64,000 nucleotides of DNA from Pimelobacter simplex (GTDB lineage: Bacteria; Actinomycetota; Actinomycetes; Propionibacteriales; Nocardioidaceae): NCBI RefSeq assembly GCF_900114845.1, contig NZ_FOUK01000002.1, positions 372,001 to 436,000 of the forward strand. The letters run 5' to 3'. Position 1 is the first letter of the stretch. Every line of letters starts with the position of its first letter. Shown here piece after piece: positions 53,702 through 63,824 of this stretch. A program made the position numbers and the translations under genes. The notes beneath the pieces were generated by a model. That model ran no database searches. It saw nothing but the letters and a program-made list of their open reading frames with translations, and was not told where the DNA came from.

Positions 53702-54553
53702 TCATCGCGGGCGGCGTGCCGTCAGGAAGCGCGGGCGCCCGGCGAGGTCCCGGTGGTCGCGGACCTCCTCCCAGCGTCCGCTGCGGCTCAGCACACCGGG
53801 TGCCGACTCCCCCTGGGCGTCGGCGTGCTCGATGCCGACGACACCGCCGGGCTTGAGCAGCTCGGCGCCGCGGCGGTCGAGGACGCGGATCGCGTCGAGG
53901 CCGTCGTCGCCGGAGAACAGGGCCAGGTGCGGGTCGTGATCGCGCGCCTCGACGGCGACCGACTCCCACGCCTCGAGGGGCACGTACGGGGGGTTGCTGA
54001 CGAGCACGTCGACCTGGCCGACGAGGTCGTCGAAGGCCGTCGCGAGGTCGCCGAGGCGCAGGTCGACGCCGGTCCCGGCCAGGTTGCGCTCAGCCCAGGC
54101 GTGGGCCGGCGGGTCGAGCTCGACGGCGTGCACCCGCGCCTGCGGCACCTCGTCGGCGATGCTCTTCGCTATTACTCCCGACCCGGTGCACAGGTCGACG
54201 ACGACCGGGGTCTCCCCCGCCGCCACCAGCGCCGCGGCCCGCTCGATCGCCCAGCCGGCCAGCAGCTCGGTCTCGGGGCGCGGCACGAAGACGCCGGGGC
54301 CGACCTCGACCGAGACGTGCCGGAACCAGGCGACGCCGAGCAGGTGCTGCAGGGGCTCGCGCCCTGCGCGGCGGGCGACCAGCTCGTCGTACCGCTCGGC
54401 CTGGGCGGGGGCGACGGGCGGGTCGAGGTGGAGCGCGCCGCGCGTCGTCCCGAGGACGTGGGCGAGGAGCTCGGCGGCGTCGTGGTCGGGGCTCGCGACC
54501 CCGGCCGCACCGAGCCGCTGGGCCGCGGCGCGGACGAGCTGCTGGGCGGCCAT
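53702..54553 (-). CDS. prmC: Release-factor glutamine methyltransferase PrmC (HemK)
   Basis: A 283-residue SAM-dependent enzyme that methylates the Gln of the GGQ motif in release factors. N-terminal helical domain with REPLQHLLGVAWFRHVSVEV; SAM-binding VVVDLCTGSGVIAKSI; and the catalytic NPPYVPLEAW. It follows prfA by one base, so substrate and modifying enzyme are in the same operon, as in most bacteria. Confidence 0.96.
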   Translation of the reverse strand: MAAQQLVRAAAQRLGAAGVASPDHDAAELLAHVLGTTRGALHLDPPVAPAQAERYDELVARRAGREPLQHLLGVAWFRHVSVEVGPGVFVPRPETELLAGWAIERAAALVAAGETPVVVDLCTGSGVIAKSIADEVPQARVHAVELDPPAHAWAERNLAGTGVDLRLGDLATAFDDLVGQVDVLVSNPPYVPLEAWESVAVEARDHDPHLALFSGDDGLDAIRVLDRRGAELLKPGGVVGIEHADAQGESAPGVLSRSGRWEEVRDHRDLAGRPRFLTARRPR

Positions 54554-54554
54554 C

Positions 54555-55628
54555 TCAGTCCTCGAGGGCGGCGAGCCGGGCGGCCATGTCGGTCTCGACG
54601 CAGGAGTCGAGCAGCGGCTGCAGGTCGCCGTCGAGGACCTGGTCGAGGTTGTAGGCCTTGTAGCCGGTGCGGTGGTCGGAGATCCGGTTCTCCGGGTAGT
54701 TGTAGGTGCGGATCCGCTCGGAGCGGTCGACCGTGCGGACCTGGCTGCGGCGCGCGTCGCTCGCCTCGGCGTCCGCGGCGTCCTGGGCGGCCTGGAGGAG
54801 CCGGGCGCGCAGGATGCGCAGCGCCTGCTCCTTGTTCTGCAGCTGGGACTTCTCGTTCTGGCAGCTCACCACGATGCCCGTGGGCAGGTGGGTGATCCGC
54901 ACCGCCGAGTCGGTCGTGTTGACGCTCTGGCCGCCGGGACCGGACGAGCGGAAGACGTCGATGCGCAGGTCGTTGTCGTTGATCTCGACGTCGACCTGCT
55001 CGGCCTCCGGCATCACCAGGACACCGGCCGCGCTCGTGTGGATCCGGCCCTGCGACTCGGTCACCGGCACCCGCTGGACCCGGTGCACGCCGCCCTCGAA
55101 CTTGAGCAGCGCGTACGGCGTCTGCCCGGGCTCGGTGGCGCCCGGCGACTTCACCGCGACCGTCACCGACTTGTAGCCCCCGAGGTCGGACTCGGTGGCA
55201 TCGAGGATCTCGGTCTTCCAGCCGCGGCGCTCGGCGTACCGGCTGTACATCCGCAGCAGGTCGCCGGCGAAGAGCGCGCTCTCCTCGCCGCCCTCCCCCG
55301 ACTTCACCTCGAGCAGGGCGTCCTTGTCGTCGGCCGGGTCGCGCGGGACCAGCAGCCGGCGCAGCCGCTCGGCGGCCTCCTCGCGCTGCTCGAGCAGCCC
55401 GTCGACCTCGTCGGCGAAGGACGGGTCGTCGGCGGCGAGCTCGCGCGCGGCCTCGGCGTCGTCCCCGTGCTGCTGCCACTCGCGCCAGGTCGCGATGATC
55501 GCGTTGAGCTCGGCGTAGCGGCGGTTGAGCGTGCGCGCGAGCCGCGCGTCGGCATGGGTCTCGGGGAGCGCGAGCCGGGACTCCAGCTCGGCGTGCTCGG
55601 CGAGCATGCCCTCGACGGCTTCGAACAC
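54555..55628 (-). CDS. prfA: Peptide chain release factor 1
   Basis: A 357-residue RF1 terminating translation at UAA and UAG. The codon-reading motif is PVT (188-190, in [18 protein letters not shown]), and the catalytic GGQ is at 232-234 in [18 protein letters not shown]. The GTG at 55628 has GGAGG about 10 bases upstream and gives the usual length; a long upstream in-frame reading crosses rpmE and is not used. A hairpin between rpmE and prfA may partly separate their expression. Confidence 0.96.
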   Translation of the reverse strand: MFEAVEGMLAEHAELESRLALPETHADARLARTLNRRYAELNAIIATWREWQQHGDDAEAARELAADDPSFADEVDGLLEQREEAAERLRRLLVPRDPADDKDALLEVKSGEGGEESALFAGDLLRMYSRYAERRGWKTEILDATESDLGGYKSVTVAVKSPGATEPGQTPYALLKFEGGVHRVQRVPVTESQGRIHTSAAGVLVMPEAEQVDVEINDNDLRIDVFRSSGPGGQSVNTTDSAVRITHLPTGIVVSCQNEKSQLQNKEQALRILRARLLQAAQDAADAEASDARRSQVRTVDRSERIRTYNYPENRISDHRTGYKAYNLDQVLDGDLQPLLDSCVETDMAARLAALED

Positions 55629-55665
55629 CTCAGGGAACCTCCGTGGCAGTGGCGGGAATGCGAAA

Positions 55666-55697
55666 CGCCGGCCGTCCGCAGGTGCGGACGGCCGGCG
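55666..55697 (-). terminator. Hairpin between rpmE and prfA
   Basis: A perfect 14-bp stem (55666-55679 with 55684-55697) and 4-base loop follow the rpmE stop by 11 bases; on the minus strand it is followed by TTTCGCATT, a short T run. This is likely a partial intrinsic terminator that lowers prfA-prmC expression relative to the ribosomal protein gene. Confidence 0.65.
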
Positions 55698-55708
55698 CTC
55701 GGAGGCAG

Positions 55709-55924
55709 CTACTTCTTGGCAGCCTTGGCGTAGCGGGCCTCGAAGCGGGCGACGCGGCCGCCGGTGTCGAGGATCTTCTGCTTGCCGGTGTAGAACGGGT
55801 GGCACTGCGAGCACACGTCGGCGTGGATCGAGCCGGACGTCGCGGTGCTGCGGGTGGTGAACGACGCGCCACAGGTGCAGGTCACCTGGGTCACGACGTA
55901 GTCGGGGTGGATGTCCTTCTTCAT
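55709..55924 (-). CDS. rpmE: 50S ribosomal protein L31 (zinc-binding, C+ type)
   Basis: A 71-residue L31. It begins [20 protein letters not shown], and the four zinc ligands are present: Cys16, Cys18, Cys38 and Cys41 (CTC and CSQC). It is therefore the zinc-containing form. A good -35/-10 pair upstream suggests its own promoter after rho. Confidence 0.97.
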   Translation of the reverse strand: MKKDIHPDYVVTQVTCTCGASFTTRSTATSGSIHADVCSQCHPFYTGKQKILDTGGRVARFEARYAKAAKK

Positions 55925-55991
55925 GGGTGTCCTCTCACAAGGGGTCCGGGTCGTCACACGGGTTGCGGACGTGAACCGGAGCCAACAGATG

Positions 55992-56020
55992 ATTCTACGA
56001 CGTGGGTGGGCGGCACCCAA
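55992..56020 (-). promoter_or_regulatory. Promoter upstream of rpmE
   Basis: On the minus strand, -35 TTGGGT (56015-56020), a 17-base spacer and -10 TAGAAT (55992-55997). The start point would be near 55985, giving a leader of about 60 bases before the rpmE ATG at 55924. The AT-rich -10 stands out in this GC-rich gap. Confidence 0.6.
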
Positions 56021-56149
56021 ATGCCGGGCGGCGCCGCCTCCCCCGGTTCTGCTGGTCGAGCTAGTCGCGCAGGCCGGCAGCGTGTCGGGAGCCGCGTCTC
56101 CGGCAGCTTGCTGCCCTTCTCGCGGCGGAGACACGCTCGGCCCATCCCA

Positions 56150-57964
56150 TCAGTCGCGCTGGACGCGGAGGAGGAACTCGTAGTTCGACTTGCTGTTGCG
56201 CAGCCGCTGGAGGAGCGTCGCGTGGGCCTCGACCCGGTCGCCGTCCGCGAGCTCGCGGCGCAGCTTCCAGACGATCTCGAGCTCCTCCTTGCCGAGCAGC
56301 AGCTCCTCGCGGCGGGTGCCGGAGGCGACGACGTCGATCGCGGGGAACTCGCGCTTGTCGGCGAGGTCCGAGCGCAGCCGCAGCTCGAGGTTCTCGGTGC
56401 CGCGCAGCTCCTCGAAGATGACCTCGTCGACGCGTGAGCCGGAGTCGACCACGGCGGTCGCGAGGACGGTGAGCGAGCCGCCGTTCTCGATGTTGCGGGC
56501 AGCCCCGAAGAAGCGCTTCGGCGGGAAGAGCGCCGAGGCGTCGACGCCGCCGGACAGGATCCGGCCGCTGGCCGGCGCGGCCAGGTTGTAGGCGCGTCCC
56601 AGTCGGGTCAGGCCGTCGAGCAGGACGACGACGTCGTGCCCGAGCTCGACCAGGCGCTTGGCGCGCTCGATGGCGAGCTCGGCCAGCGTCGTGTGGTCGG
56701 CCGCCGGGCGGTCGAAGGTGCTCGCGATGACCTCGCCCTTGATCGACCGCTCGAAGTCGGTGACCTCCTCGGGGCGCTCGTCGACCAGGACCACCATCAG
56801 GTGGCACTCCGGGTTGTTCGCGGTGATCGCCGCGGCGATCTGGCGCAGCAGCGTCGTCTTGCCCGCCCGCGCCGGCGACACGATCAGGCCCCGCTGGCCC
56901 TTGCCCACGGGCGCGGCCAGGTCGATCAGCCGGCCCGCGAGGTTGTCGGACGTCGTCTCGAGCCGGAGCCGCTCGGTCGGCGAGACCGGCGTCAGCTCGG
57001 TGAACTCGACCCGGTTCTTGACCTGCTCCGGGTCGACCCCGTTGACCGTGTCGATGCGGACCATCGGGTTGAACTTCTCGCGCCGCTCGCCCTCGCGCGG
57101 CTGGCGGACCTGGCCGGTGATCGCGTCGCCGCGGCGCAGGCCGTACTTGCGGACCATCGACAGCGACAGGTAGACGTCGTCGGTGCCGGGCAGGTAGCCG
57201 CTGGTCCGCACGAACGCGTAGTTGTCGAGCACGTCGAGGATGCCGGCGGCCGGCACCAGGACGTCGTCCTCGCGGACCTCGGTGTCGGGCTCGCGGCCGG
57301 CGCGCGTCGTCCGGTCGCGGTCGCGGCCGCGGCGACGCCGGTTGCGGCGGCTGCCGCCCTCGGTGCCGTCGCCGTCGTCGTCACCGTCGGCGTCGTCGGC
57401 CTCGGCGTTCGCGCTGGCGGCTGCGGCGGCCTCCCGGGCTGCGGCGGCGGCGGCCTGCTGCTGCTGCTGCTTCTGGGCGGCCTGCTGCTTCTGGCTCTGC
57501 TGCTGGTTCTGCTGCTTCTGCTTCTGCTGCTTGCCGGAGCCCTTGCCGCCGCCCTGCTGCTTCTCGGCCTGCGGCTGCTGCTTCTCAGCCTGCTGCGGCT
57601 GCTGCTTCTGCTCGGCCTGCTGCGGCGGAGCGGTCTTCTCGGCGACCGGCTGCTGCGGCTGCTGCTGCTTCTCGGCGACCGGCTCCGCTGCCGCCGGCCG
57701 ACTGCTGCCGCCACCACCGCCACCGCCACCGCCCGCCTGCGCGCCCTTGATGGCGTCGACCAGGGCGGCCTTCTTCATGCTGCCGGCACCGGCGATGCCC
57801 ATGCCGTTGGCCATCGCCTTGAGGTCGGCCAGGAGCATCGAGTTGAGTCCACCGGAGCGCTTCCGCGGCGCCTTCGCGGCAGCCTTCTGCGGAGCCTTCT
57901 CGGCAGCCTGCTGCTCGGGCGCGGCCGCGGGGGCCGACGGGGTGGAGTCGGGGGTTTCGGTCAC
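56150..57964 (-). CDS. rho: Transcription termination factor Rho with large Gln-rich disordered insert
   Basis: A 604-residue RNA-dependent helicase that ends transcription. Rho_N helices lie near residues 38-76 (LNSMLLADLKAMANG, MKKAALVDAIKG). An insertion at about 80-215 is Gly, then Gln/Lys/Pro/Ala-rich, with runs of up to five Q, nine G and six A, and ends in acidic and Arg-rich blocks. The S1-like RNA domain follows (about 225-310), then the ATPase with Walker A SPARAGKTTLL (Lys369), VDERPEEVTDFE and the C-terminal RRELADGDRVEA. Inserts here are an actinobacterial trait. GTG 57964 has GGAAGGA upstream. Confidence 0.97.
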   Translation of the reverse strand: MTETPDSTPSAPAAAPEQQAAEKAPQKAAAKAPRKRSGGLNSMLLADLKAMANGMGIAGAGSMKKAALVDAIKGAQAGGGGGGGGGSSRPAAAEPVAEKQQQPQQPVAEKTAPPQQAEQKQQPQQAEKQQPQAEKQQGGGKGSGKQQKQKQQNQQQSQKQQAAQKQQQQQAAAAAAREAAAAASANAEADDADGDDDGDGTEGGSRRNRRRRGRDRDRTTRAGREPDTEVREDDVLVPAAGILDVLDNYAFVRTSGYLPGTDDVYLSLSMVRKYGLRRGDAITGQVRQPREGERREKFNPMVRIDTVNGVDPEQVKNRVEFTELTPVSPTERLRLETTSDNLAGRLIDLAAPVGKGQRGLIVSPARAGKTTLLRQIAAAITANNPECHLMVVLVDERPEEVTDFERSIKGEVIASTFDRPAADHTTLAELAIERAKRLVELGHDVVVLLDGLTRLGRAYNLAAPASGRILSGGVDASALFPPKRFFGAARNIENGGSLTVLATAVVDSGSRVDEVIFEELRGTENLELRLRSDLADKREFPAIDVVASGTRREELLLGKEELEIVWKLRRELADGDRVEAHATLLQRLRNSKSNYEFLLRVQRD

Positions 57965-58007
57965 GTGAGTCCTTCCCACGTATCTCGCGCGTCCCGCCCG
58001 GGTCCGG

Positions 58008-58026
58008 CTGGTCCGGAGCGGACCAG
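58008..58026 (-). promoter_or_regulatory. Short hairpin in the rho leader
   Basis: CTGGTCCG-GAG-CGGACCAG, a perfect 8-bp stem with a 3-base loop, 44 bases upstream of the rho start. It would form in the rho mRNA leader. No T run follows on the minus strand, so a simple terminator is unlikely; it may contribute to rho autoregulation. Confidence 0.35.
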
Positions 58027-58142
58027 CGCACTGGTCTGAGTCCTGCGAAGATCCTGCGAAGACCGGTCCGGACGGTGCCGGTCCGAGTCTGGAAAGAGAG
58101 GGCGAGCCGTGCTCGCCGGGCGCCGGGAACTGCGGCGCAGCG

Positions 58143-59054
58143 TCAATGTACCACCACGGCACCTGTGCTGCTGATCACCAGGGCGCGCGCGTCCCAGCCG
58201 TCGGGGCAGCGGGCGAGGAGGGCGTCGGTGGCGGCGGTGCCGGGGCCGTCGGCGAACGCGAGGACGGTGGGACCGGCGCCCGAGACGACCGCCGGCACGC
58301 CGTCGGCGCGGAGCGCGTCGACGAGGGCGAGGCTCGTCGGCATGGCGGGGCGGCGGTAGTCCTGGTGGAGCCGGTCCTCGGTGGCGCGCAGGAGCTCCTC
58401 GGGGCGCCCGGAGAGGGCGGCGACGAGGAGGGCGGCGCGGCCGGCGTTGGCGGCGGCGTCCGCGTGCGGGACGGCGGCGGGGATCAGGCCGCGGGCGGCC
58501 TCGGTCGAGAGCGGGGACGGGGGGATGAAGACGACGGCGCCGATCCGCGGGTCGACGCCGGCGGGGACGGCCCAGAAGGCGCCGTCGGCGTCCTGGCCGG
58601 AGATGACGAAGCCGCCGAGCAGGGCGGGCGCGACGTTGTCGGGGTGCCCCTCGAGCTGGGCAGCGAGGTCGAGCAGCGCGGCGTCGTCGAGGAGCAGCCG
58701 GCCGCCGGCGACGAGCTCGCGGGCGAGCCAGACGCCGCCGACGATGGCGGCCGACGACGAGCCGAGCCCACGGGCGTGCGGGATGACGTTGGCGCAGGTC
58801 AGCCGCAGGCCGGTGGGCTGCTTGCCGAGGCGGTCGAAGGTCGCGCGCATCGCGCGGAGGACGAGGTGGTCCTCGTCGAGCGGGACCTCGCCGGCGCCGT
58901 ACCCGGTGACCTCGACGACGAGGCCGTCGGGCAGCACCTCGGCCTCGAGCTCGTCGCGCAGGTCGAGCGCGAGCCCGAGGGTGTCGAAGCCGGGGCCGAG
59001 GTTCGCCGACGTGGCGGGCACCCGGACGCGCACGGGGCCGGCGACGAAGGTCAT
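58143..59054 (-). CDS. thrB: Homoserine kinase
   Basis: A 303-residue GHMP kinase phosphorylating homoserine. N-terminal VRVRVPATSANLGPGFDTLGLA, ATP-binding motif 2 IPHARGLGSSSAAIVGG, and motif 3 ADGVPAVVSGAGPTVLAF near the C terminus. It lies 16 bases after thrC, the third gene of hom-thrC-thrB. Confidence 0.96.
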   Translation of the reverse strand: MTFVAGPVRVRVPATSANLGPGFDTLGLALDLRDELEAEVLPDGLVVEVTGYGAGEVPLDEDHLVLRAMRATFDRLGKQPTGLRLTCANVIPHARGLGSSSAAIVGGVWLARELVAGGRLLLDDAALLDLAAQLEGHPDNVAPALLGGFVISGQDADGAFWAVPAGVDPRIGAVVFIPPSPLSTEAARGLIPAAVPHADAAANAGRAALLVAALSGRPEELLRATEDRLHQDYRRPAMPTSLALVDALRADGVPAVVSGAGPTVLAFADGPGTAATDALLARCPDGWDARALVISSTGAVVVH

Positions 59055-59070
59055 CGAGCCGGGCCCGGGG

Positions 59071-60144
59071 TCAGAGGCCGGCCGCGTGGGCCGCGGCGTC
59101 GACGTCGGCGTCCACGACGGTGTCCGGGAGGACGAGGCCGTCGAGGGCGGTGGCGATGTCCTTGAGGCCGTGGCCGGTCACCGTGACCGCGACGGTCGCG
59201 CCGGCGTAGCTCTCCCCCGCGGCGAGCTCGGCGAGCAGCCCGGCGATGCCGGCCGCCGAGGCGGGCTCGACGAAGACGCCGTCGTTGGCGGCGAGCGCCT
59301 TCTGGGCGGCGAGGATCTGGGCGTCCGAGACGGCGGCGAAGCGGCCGCCGGACTCGTCGCGCGCGGCCTCGGCGAGCTTCCAGGAGGCCGGGTTGCCGAT
59401 CCGGATCGCGGTCGCCGCGGTCTCGGGCTCGGGGAACGGCTCACCGGTCACCAGCGGGGCGGCGCCCTCAGCCTGGAAGCCGCGCATCACGGGCTTCTTG
59501 GTGGCGCGCCCGAGCGCGGCGTACTGCGTGTAGCCGAGCCAGTACGCCGAGATGTTGCCCGCGTTGCCGACCGGCAGCAGGTGGAAGTCCGGGGCGTCGC
59601 CGAGGAAGTCGACGATCTCGAAGGCGGCCGTCTTCTGGCCCTCGAGGCGGGCCGGGTTGACCGAGTTGACCAGCGCGACGGGGTACTTCCACGCCATCTC
59701 GCGGGCCATCCGCAGGCAGTCGTCGAAGTTGCCGCGGACCTGGATGACCTGCGAGCCGTGCAGCACCGCCTGGGCCATCTTGCCGGCCGAGATCTTGCCC
59801 TCGGGCACGAGCACGATGGGGGTGACGCCGGCCTTGGCCGCGTAGGCCGCCATCGACGCGGACGTGTTGCCGGTCGATGCGCAGACCACCGCCTTCGCAC
59901 CCTCGTGGACGGCGACCGAGAGCGCAGTCGTCATCCCGCGGTCCTTGAAGGAGCCCGTCGGGTTGTTGCCCTCGACCTTGAGCCACACCTCGGCCCCGGT
60001 CTGGCCGGAGAGCCAGCCGGAGTGGACGAGCGGCGTGCCGCCCTCGCGGAGGGTGACAGCAGGGGTGTCCTGCGGGATGTCGAGGAGCTCGCGGTACTCC
60101 TCGATGACGCCCCGCCACTGACCGTTGGTCGCGCTCATGCTCAC
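59071..60144 (-). CDS. thrC: Threonine synthase
   Basis: A 357-residue PLP enzyme forming threonine from O-phosphohomoserine. The PLP lysine is Lys67 in [13 protein letters not shown]; the phosphate-binding loop is [30 protein letters not shown] follows the lysine. Length fits the short (bacterial) class. GTG 60144 overlaps the hom stop (GTGA); ATG 60138 is an alternative start. Confidence 0.96.
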   Translation of the reverse strand: MSMSATNGQWRGVIEEYRELLDIPQDTPAVTLREGGTPLVHSGWLSGQTGAEVWLKVEGNNPTGSFKDRGMTTALSVAVHEGAKAVVCASTGNTSASMAAYAAKAGVTPIVLVPEGKISAGKMAQAVLHGSQVIQVRGNFDDCLRMAREMAWKYPVALVNSVNPARLEGQKTAAFEIVDFLGDAPDFHLLPVGNAGNISAYWLGYTQYAALGRATKKPVMRGFQAEGAAPLVTGEPFPEPETAATAIRIGNPASWKLAEAARDESGGRFAAVSDAQILAAQKALAANDGVFVEPASAAGIAGLLAELAAGESYAGATVAVTVTGHGLKDIATALDGLVLPDTVVDADVDAAAHAAGL

Positions 60145-61445
60145 TCTTCGGTTCCCTCGACGCGCATCACCGAGGTGACCTCGCGGACGATCTCCATGTC
60201 GCGCAGCTTGTCGACGGTCGCGGCGAGTGCCGCGTCCGTCGCCTCGTGCGAGACGACGACGAGCTGGGCGTCGTTGCCCCGGCCCTCCTGACGGACGGTC
60301 TGGATCGAGACCCCCTGCTCGGCGAAGGCCTGCGCCACCGCCGCCAGCACGCCCGCCCGGTCGTCGACGTCGATGGCGACGTGGTAGCGGGTGCGGGTCT
60401 CGCCCATGGGCAGCACCGCCCGGTCGGCGTACGCCGACTCGCCGACGCCGCGCGTGCCCTGACGGTGGTTGCGGGCGACCGTGACGAGGTCGCCGAGGAC
60501 CGCGCTCGCGGTGGGCGAGCCGCCCGCGCCCGGTCCGTAGAACATGAGCTGGCCGGCGGCCTCGGACTCGACGAAGACAGCGTTGTAGGCCTCGCGCACG
60601 CTGGCCAGCGGGTGCGAGCGCGGGATCATCGCCGGGTGCACGCGCACGCTGACGGCGTCGTCGCCCTCGGGGGTGGGGCGCAGCTCGGCGATGGCGAGCA
60701 GCTTGACGACGCTGCCCATCTCGCGCGCGGAGCGCACGTCGCCGGCGGACACGTCGGTGATGCCCTCGCGGTGGACGTCGGCCGCGGTCACCCGCGAGTG
60801 GAACGCCAGGCTGGCGAGGATCGCGGCCTTGGCCGCGGCGTCGAAGCCCTCGACGTCGGCGGTCGGGTCCGCCTCGGCGTAGCCGAGCGCCTGGGCCTCC
60901 TCGAGGGCGTCGGCGAAGCCGGCACCCGAGGTGTCCATCTTGTCGAGGATGAAGTTGGTGGTGCCGTTGACGATGCCGAGCACCCGGGTCACCCGGTCAC
61001 CCGCGAGCGACTCGCGCAGCGGGCGCAGGATCGGGATGGCGCCGGCGACGGCGGCCTCGTAGTAGAGGTCGCGACCGGCCTTCTCGGCGGCCTCGAAGAG
61101 CGTCGGGCCGTCCTCGGCGAGCAGCGCCTTGTTGGCGGTGACCACCGAGGCGCCGTTCTCGAGCGCGGAGAGGATGAGCGAGCGGGCGGGCTCGATGCCG
61201 CCGATCACCTCGATCACGAGGTCGACGTCGTCGCGGGCGACCAGCGCCGCGGCGTCGGTGGTGAGCAGATCGGCGGGGACGTCGACCTCGCGCGGCGCGT
61301 CGAGACGTCGTACCGCGACGCCGGCGAGCTCCACACGGGCCCCGACCCGGGCCGCCAGGTCGTCGGCCTGCTCGCCGAGGAGCCGCACCACCTGCGACCC
61401 GACGGATCCGCAGCCGAGCACGGCAACCTTGAGAGGACTGTTCAC
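60141..61445 (-). CDS. hom: Homoserine dehydrogenase with C-terminal ACT domain
   Basis: A 434-residue NAD(P)H enzyme reducing aspartate semialdehyde to homoserine. Rossmann motif [14 protein letters not shown] at the N terminus; catalytic-domain hallmark [14 protein letters not shown] and [22 protein letters not shown]; a C-terminal ACT domain (about 355-434, [20 protein letters not shown]) for threonine feedback. GTG 61445 starts 6 bases after a -10-like TACCCT, so the mRNA may be leaderless. First gene of hom-thrC-thrB. Confidence 0.96.
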   Translation of the reverse strand: MNSPLKVAVLGCGSVGSQVVRLLGEQADDLAARVGARVELAGVAVRRLDAPREVDVPADLLTTDAAALVARDDVDLVIEVIGGIEPARSLILSALENGASVVTANKALLAEDGPTLFEAAEKAGRDLYYEAAVAGAIPILRPLRESLAGDRVTRVLGIVNGTTNFILDKMDTSGAGFADALEEAQALGYAEADPTADVEGFDAAAKAAILASLAFHSRVTAADVHREGITDVSAGDVRSAREMGSVVKLLAIAELRPTPEGDDAVSVRVHPAMIPRSHPLASVREAYNAVFVESEAAGQLMFYGPGAGGSPTASAVLGDLVTVARNHRQGTRGVGESAYADRAVLPMGETRTRYHVAIDVDDRAGVLAAVAQAFAEQGVSIQTVRQEGRGNDAQLVVVSHEATDAALAATVDKLRDMEIVREVTSVMRVEGTEE

Positions 61446-61451
61446 CGGTCT

Positions 61452-61457
61452 AGGGTA
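61452..61457 (-). promoter_or_regulatory. Possible -10 of a leaderless hom promoter
   Basis: TACCCT on the minus strand ends 6 bases before the hom GTG, so transcription would begin at or next to the start codon. No convincing -35 is visible at the expected distance (GCGGGA at 61475-61480). Confidence 0.3.
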
Positions 61458-61515
61458 TCGGCGCCGGTGGAAGGTCCCGCCACCCGCTGCGCATGGCGGA
61501 CACCTTGCGGTCCGA

Positions 61516-62856
61516 TCAGCCCCGCAACCGGGCCGCCGGCACCAGCGCGAGCGCGCCGAGCACGGCCGCCGCGACGACGAGCGCGGTCGCGGCCGGCACC
61601 GGCGCGGTCGCGGCGAAGCCCGCGAAGAGGACGCCGCCGAGCGCGACGCCGGCGCTGTTGGCGAGGTAGTCGCTGAGCTGGAGGGACGACGAGACCTCGC
61701 CGGCCCGGTCGTCCTCGGCGGTGGCGAGCGCGAGCACCGACAGGGTCGGGAAGGCCAGGCCGATGCCGAAGCCGGCGCACCCCCACGCCAGGACCGGCAC
61801 GACGAGCGGGACCGCCGCGACCGACACGAGCGCGAAGCCGCCGATCCCCAGGGCGAGCAGCGCCGCACCGAGCCGGACCCGGCCGGGCTGGTCGGCGAGG
61901 AGCGGCCACCGGGCGGCGAGCACCGCCCCGCCGGACCAGGTGAGGGCGCCGACGGTGAGCACCCAGCCGGCCTGGGTGAGGGTCAGGCCGCGCTCCAGGG
62001 TGAGCAGGAGCGGGAGGTAGACCTCGGCGGCGGCGAAGGCCGTCCCGACGGCAGCGCGGGTGCCGAGCACGGCGGGCAGCCCGGCGCGCAGGGTCCACAC
62101 GCGCGGCGGGAGCAGCCGCCCTCCCCCGGCGACGATCGCCGCGAGGCCCGCGGCGACGAGCAGCGGCCAGAGCGGCAGCGTGCGCTGGCCGGCGACGCTG
62201 ACCAGCAGGACGCCGCCCGCGGCGAGCAGCGCGAACGGCAGCCGGGCCGGCCGGGGCCGGCTGGTCCCGGCGCGCGAGGGTGCGTCGGCGACCAGCAGCC
62301 AGGCGGCGACCGCGAGCACCGGCACCCCGAGGAAGACCCAGCGCCAGCCGACGGTGGCGGCGACCCACGCCGCGACGACCGGGCCGACCAGCGCCGGCAG
62401 CACCCAGCCCATCGTGAGGACGGCGAACACCTGCGGGCGCAGCCGCTCGGGGTAGGCCTGGGCGATCAGGACGTACAGCGCGACGCCGAGCACGCCGCCG
62501 CCGTACCCGTGCACGAGGCGGCCCAGCAGGAACAGCGGCATGCTCGGGGCGAGCCCGGCGAGCACCACGCCGAGGCAGAAGACGACCAGCCCGCCGCGCA
62601 GGGCCGGACCGGGGCCGAGCCGGTCGACGGCGGCGCCGGTGACGGGCAGGGCGACGACCGCGGCGGCGAGCGGCGCGGCGAACGCGACGGCGTACCAGCG
62701 CAGGCCGTCGAGCTCGTCGGCGATGTCGGGCATCACCGTGGCGACGGCGAGCGCCTCGAAGGCGAAGAGGAAGGCGAGCGAGAAGACGCCGACCGTGGTG
62801 CGCCCGTGCCGGCCCCGCCACGGCGACTCCACCGCGGCCGGGACGACCGCGGTCAC
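61516..62856 (-). CDS. MFS transporter
   Basis: A 446-residue MFS permease with 12-14 membrane helices. Features are [16 protein letters not shown] in helix 1, the motif-A-like [12 protein letters not shown] between helices 2 and 3, and [20 protein letters not shown] in helix 4. The pattern suits a multidrug-efflux member; the substrate is unknown. It starts in the last codon of the quinone oxidoreductase gene (ATGA-type overlap), so both are probably under the SoxR-type promoter and may serve in defence against redox-active compounds. Confidence 0.88.
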   Translation of the reverse strand: MTAVVPAAVESPWRGRHGRTTVGVFSLAFLFAFEALAVATVMPDIADELDGLRWYAVAFAAPLAAAVVALPVTGAAVDRLGPGPALRGGLVVFCLGVVLAGLAPSMPLFLLGRLVHGYGGGVLGVALYVLIAQAYPERLRPQVFAVLTMGWVLPALVGPVVAAWVAATVGWRWVFLGVPVLAVAAWLLVADAPSRAGTSRPRPARLPFALLAAGGVLLVSVAGQRTLPLWPLLVAAGLAAIVAGGGRLLPPRVWTLRAGLPAVLGTRAAVGTAFAAAEVYLPLLLTLERGLTLTQAGWVLTVGALTWSGGAVLAARWPLLADQPGRVRLGAALLALGIGGFALVSVAAVPLVVPVLAWGCAGFGIGLAFPTLSVLALATAEDDRAGEVSSSLQLSDYLANSAGVALGGVLFAGFAATAPVPAATALVVAAAVLGALALVPAARLRG

Positions 62857-63818
62857 CGGGCGGGCCGATCGGTCACCAGGACGACCTTGCCCGTGACGGC
62901 CGACGCCTCGAGAGCACGGTGTGCGGCGGCCGCGTCGGCGAGCGGGAAGACCGAGCCGACGTGCGGCACCCGGGTGCCGTCGGCGGCGGCGTCCAGGGCC
63001 GCGCCCTCGAACTCGGCGAGCCGGCTCATGATCGGCGGCCCCAGGACGTCGACGACCGGCCGGGCCGGGTCGTCGTAGGCGTTCTGGACGCCGGACGCCC
63101 AGCCGTAGCGGACCAGCCGCCCGCCGGGCGCGAGCCGGTCGTAGAGCGCCTGCCCGACCTCGCCGCCGACGCCGTCGAGGACCAGGGCGAGCGCGGGGAC
63201 CTGCGCCGCCCAGTCGGGGTCGTGCCGGTCGAGGGACGGGTCGGCGCCGTACCGTGCCGCGAGCGCGACCTTCGCCGGCCCGCCCGCCACGCCGAGCGCG
63301 GTGCCGCCCGCGTGCCGCACGCCCTGCAGGAGCAGGACGCCGAGCCCGCCGGCGGCCGAGGTGACGGCGACGACGTCGTCCGCGGTCAGGCCGGCGACGC
63401 CGGCGAGCTCGAGGATCGCGGTGGCGGTCCGGCCGGTGCCGATCGCGGCCACCGCGGTCGGCGCGTCGAGCCCGTCGGGCAGGACGTAGGCGCGGGTCAC
63501 GTCGACGACCGCCTGGTCGGCGTACCCACCGCCGGCAAAGCCGAGGTGGGCGACCACGCGCTGGCCGATCCAGGCCGGGTCGACCCCGGGACCGACCCGG
63601 TCGACCGCGCCGGCGACCTCGCGTCCCGGCACCACCGGCAGCGTGGGCGGCTCACCGGCCCCGAACGACTCCCCCGCCCGGATCGAGGTGTCGAGCAGGT
63701 GGACGCCCGCCGCCTCGACGGCGATCCGGACCTGGCCGGAGGCGGGGACGAGGTCGGGGAGCTCCTCGAGACGGAGGACGTCGGTGGGCCCGAAGGCGTG
63801 GTGGCGGATCGCATGCAT
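62853..63818 (-). CDS. Zinc-free MDR / quinone oxidoreductase-like NADPH dehydrogenase
   Basis: A 321-residue medium-chain reductase of the QOR group. N terminus [38 protein letters not shown], and nucleotide motif [22 protein letters not shown]; no zinc-binding Cys cluster. It likely reduces quinones or enones with NADPH. ATG 63818 is 7 bases after the -10 of a promoter with a 19-base spacer containing a SoxR box, so it is a probable SoxR target with a leaderless mRNA; an in-frame start at 63839 would lie inside the box. Confidence 0.88.
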   Translation of the reverse strand: MHAIRHHAFGPTDVLRLEELPDLVPASGQVRIAVEAAGVHLLDTSIRAGESFGAGEPPTLPVVPGREVAGAVDRVGPGVDPAWIGQRVVAHLGFAGGGYADQAVVDVTRAYVLPDGLDAPTAVAAIGTGRTATAILELAGVAGLTADDVVAVTSAAGGLGVLLLQGVRHAGGTALGVAGGPAKVALAARYGADPSLDRHDPDWAAQVPALALVLDGVGGEVGQALYDRLAPGGRLVRYGWASGVQNAYDDPARPVVDVLGPPIMSRLAEFEGAALDAAADGTRVPHVGSVFPLADAAAAHRALEASAVTGKVVLVTDRPAR

Positions 63819-63824
63819 GACGTC

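Noticed and set aside
56080..56149. Imperfect fold-back after rho as an intrinsic terminator
   Set aside because: Arms such as CGTGTC/GACACG and GTCTCCG/CGGAGAC pair only with bulges and no T run follows; rho mRNA may be ended in another way.
57420..57700. CTG-rich microsatellite as a stand-alone repeat feature
   Set aside because: It is the codon-level reflection of the Gln-rich insert in Rho and is described with that gene.
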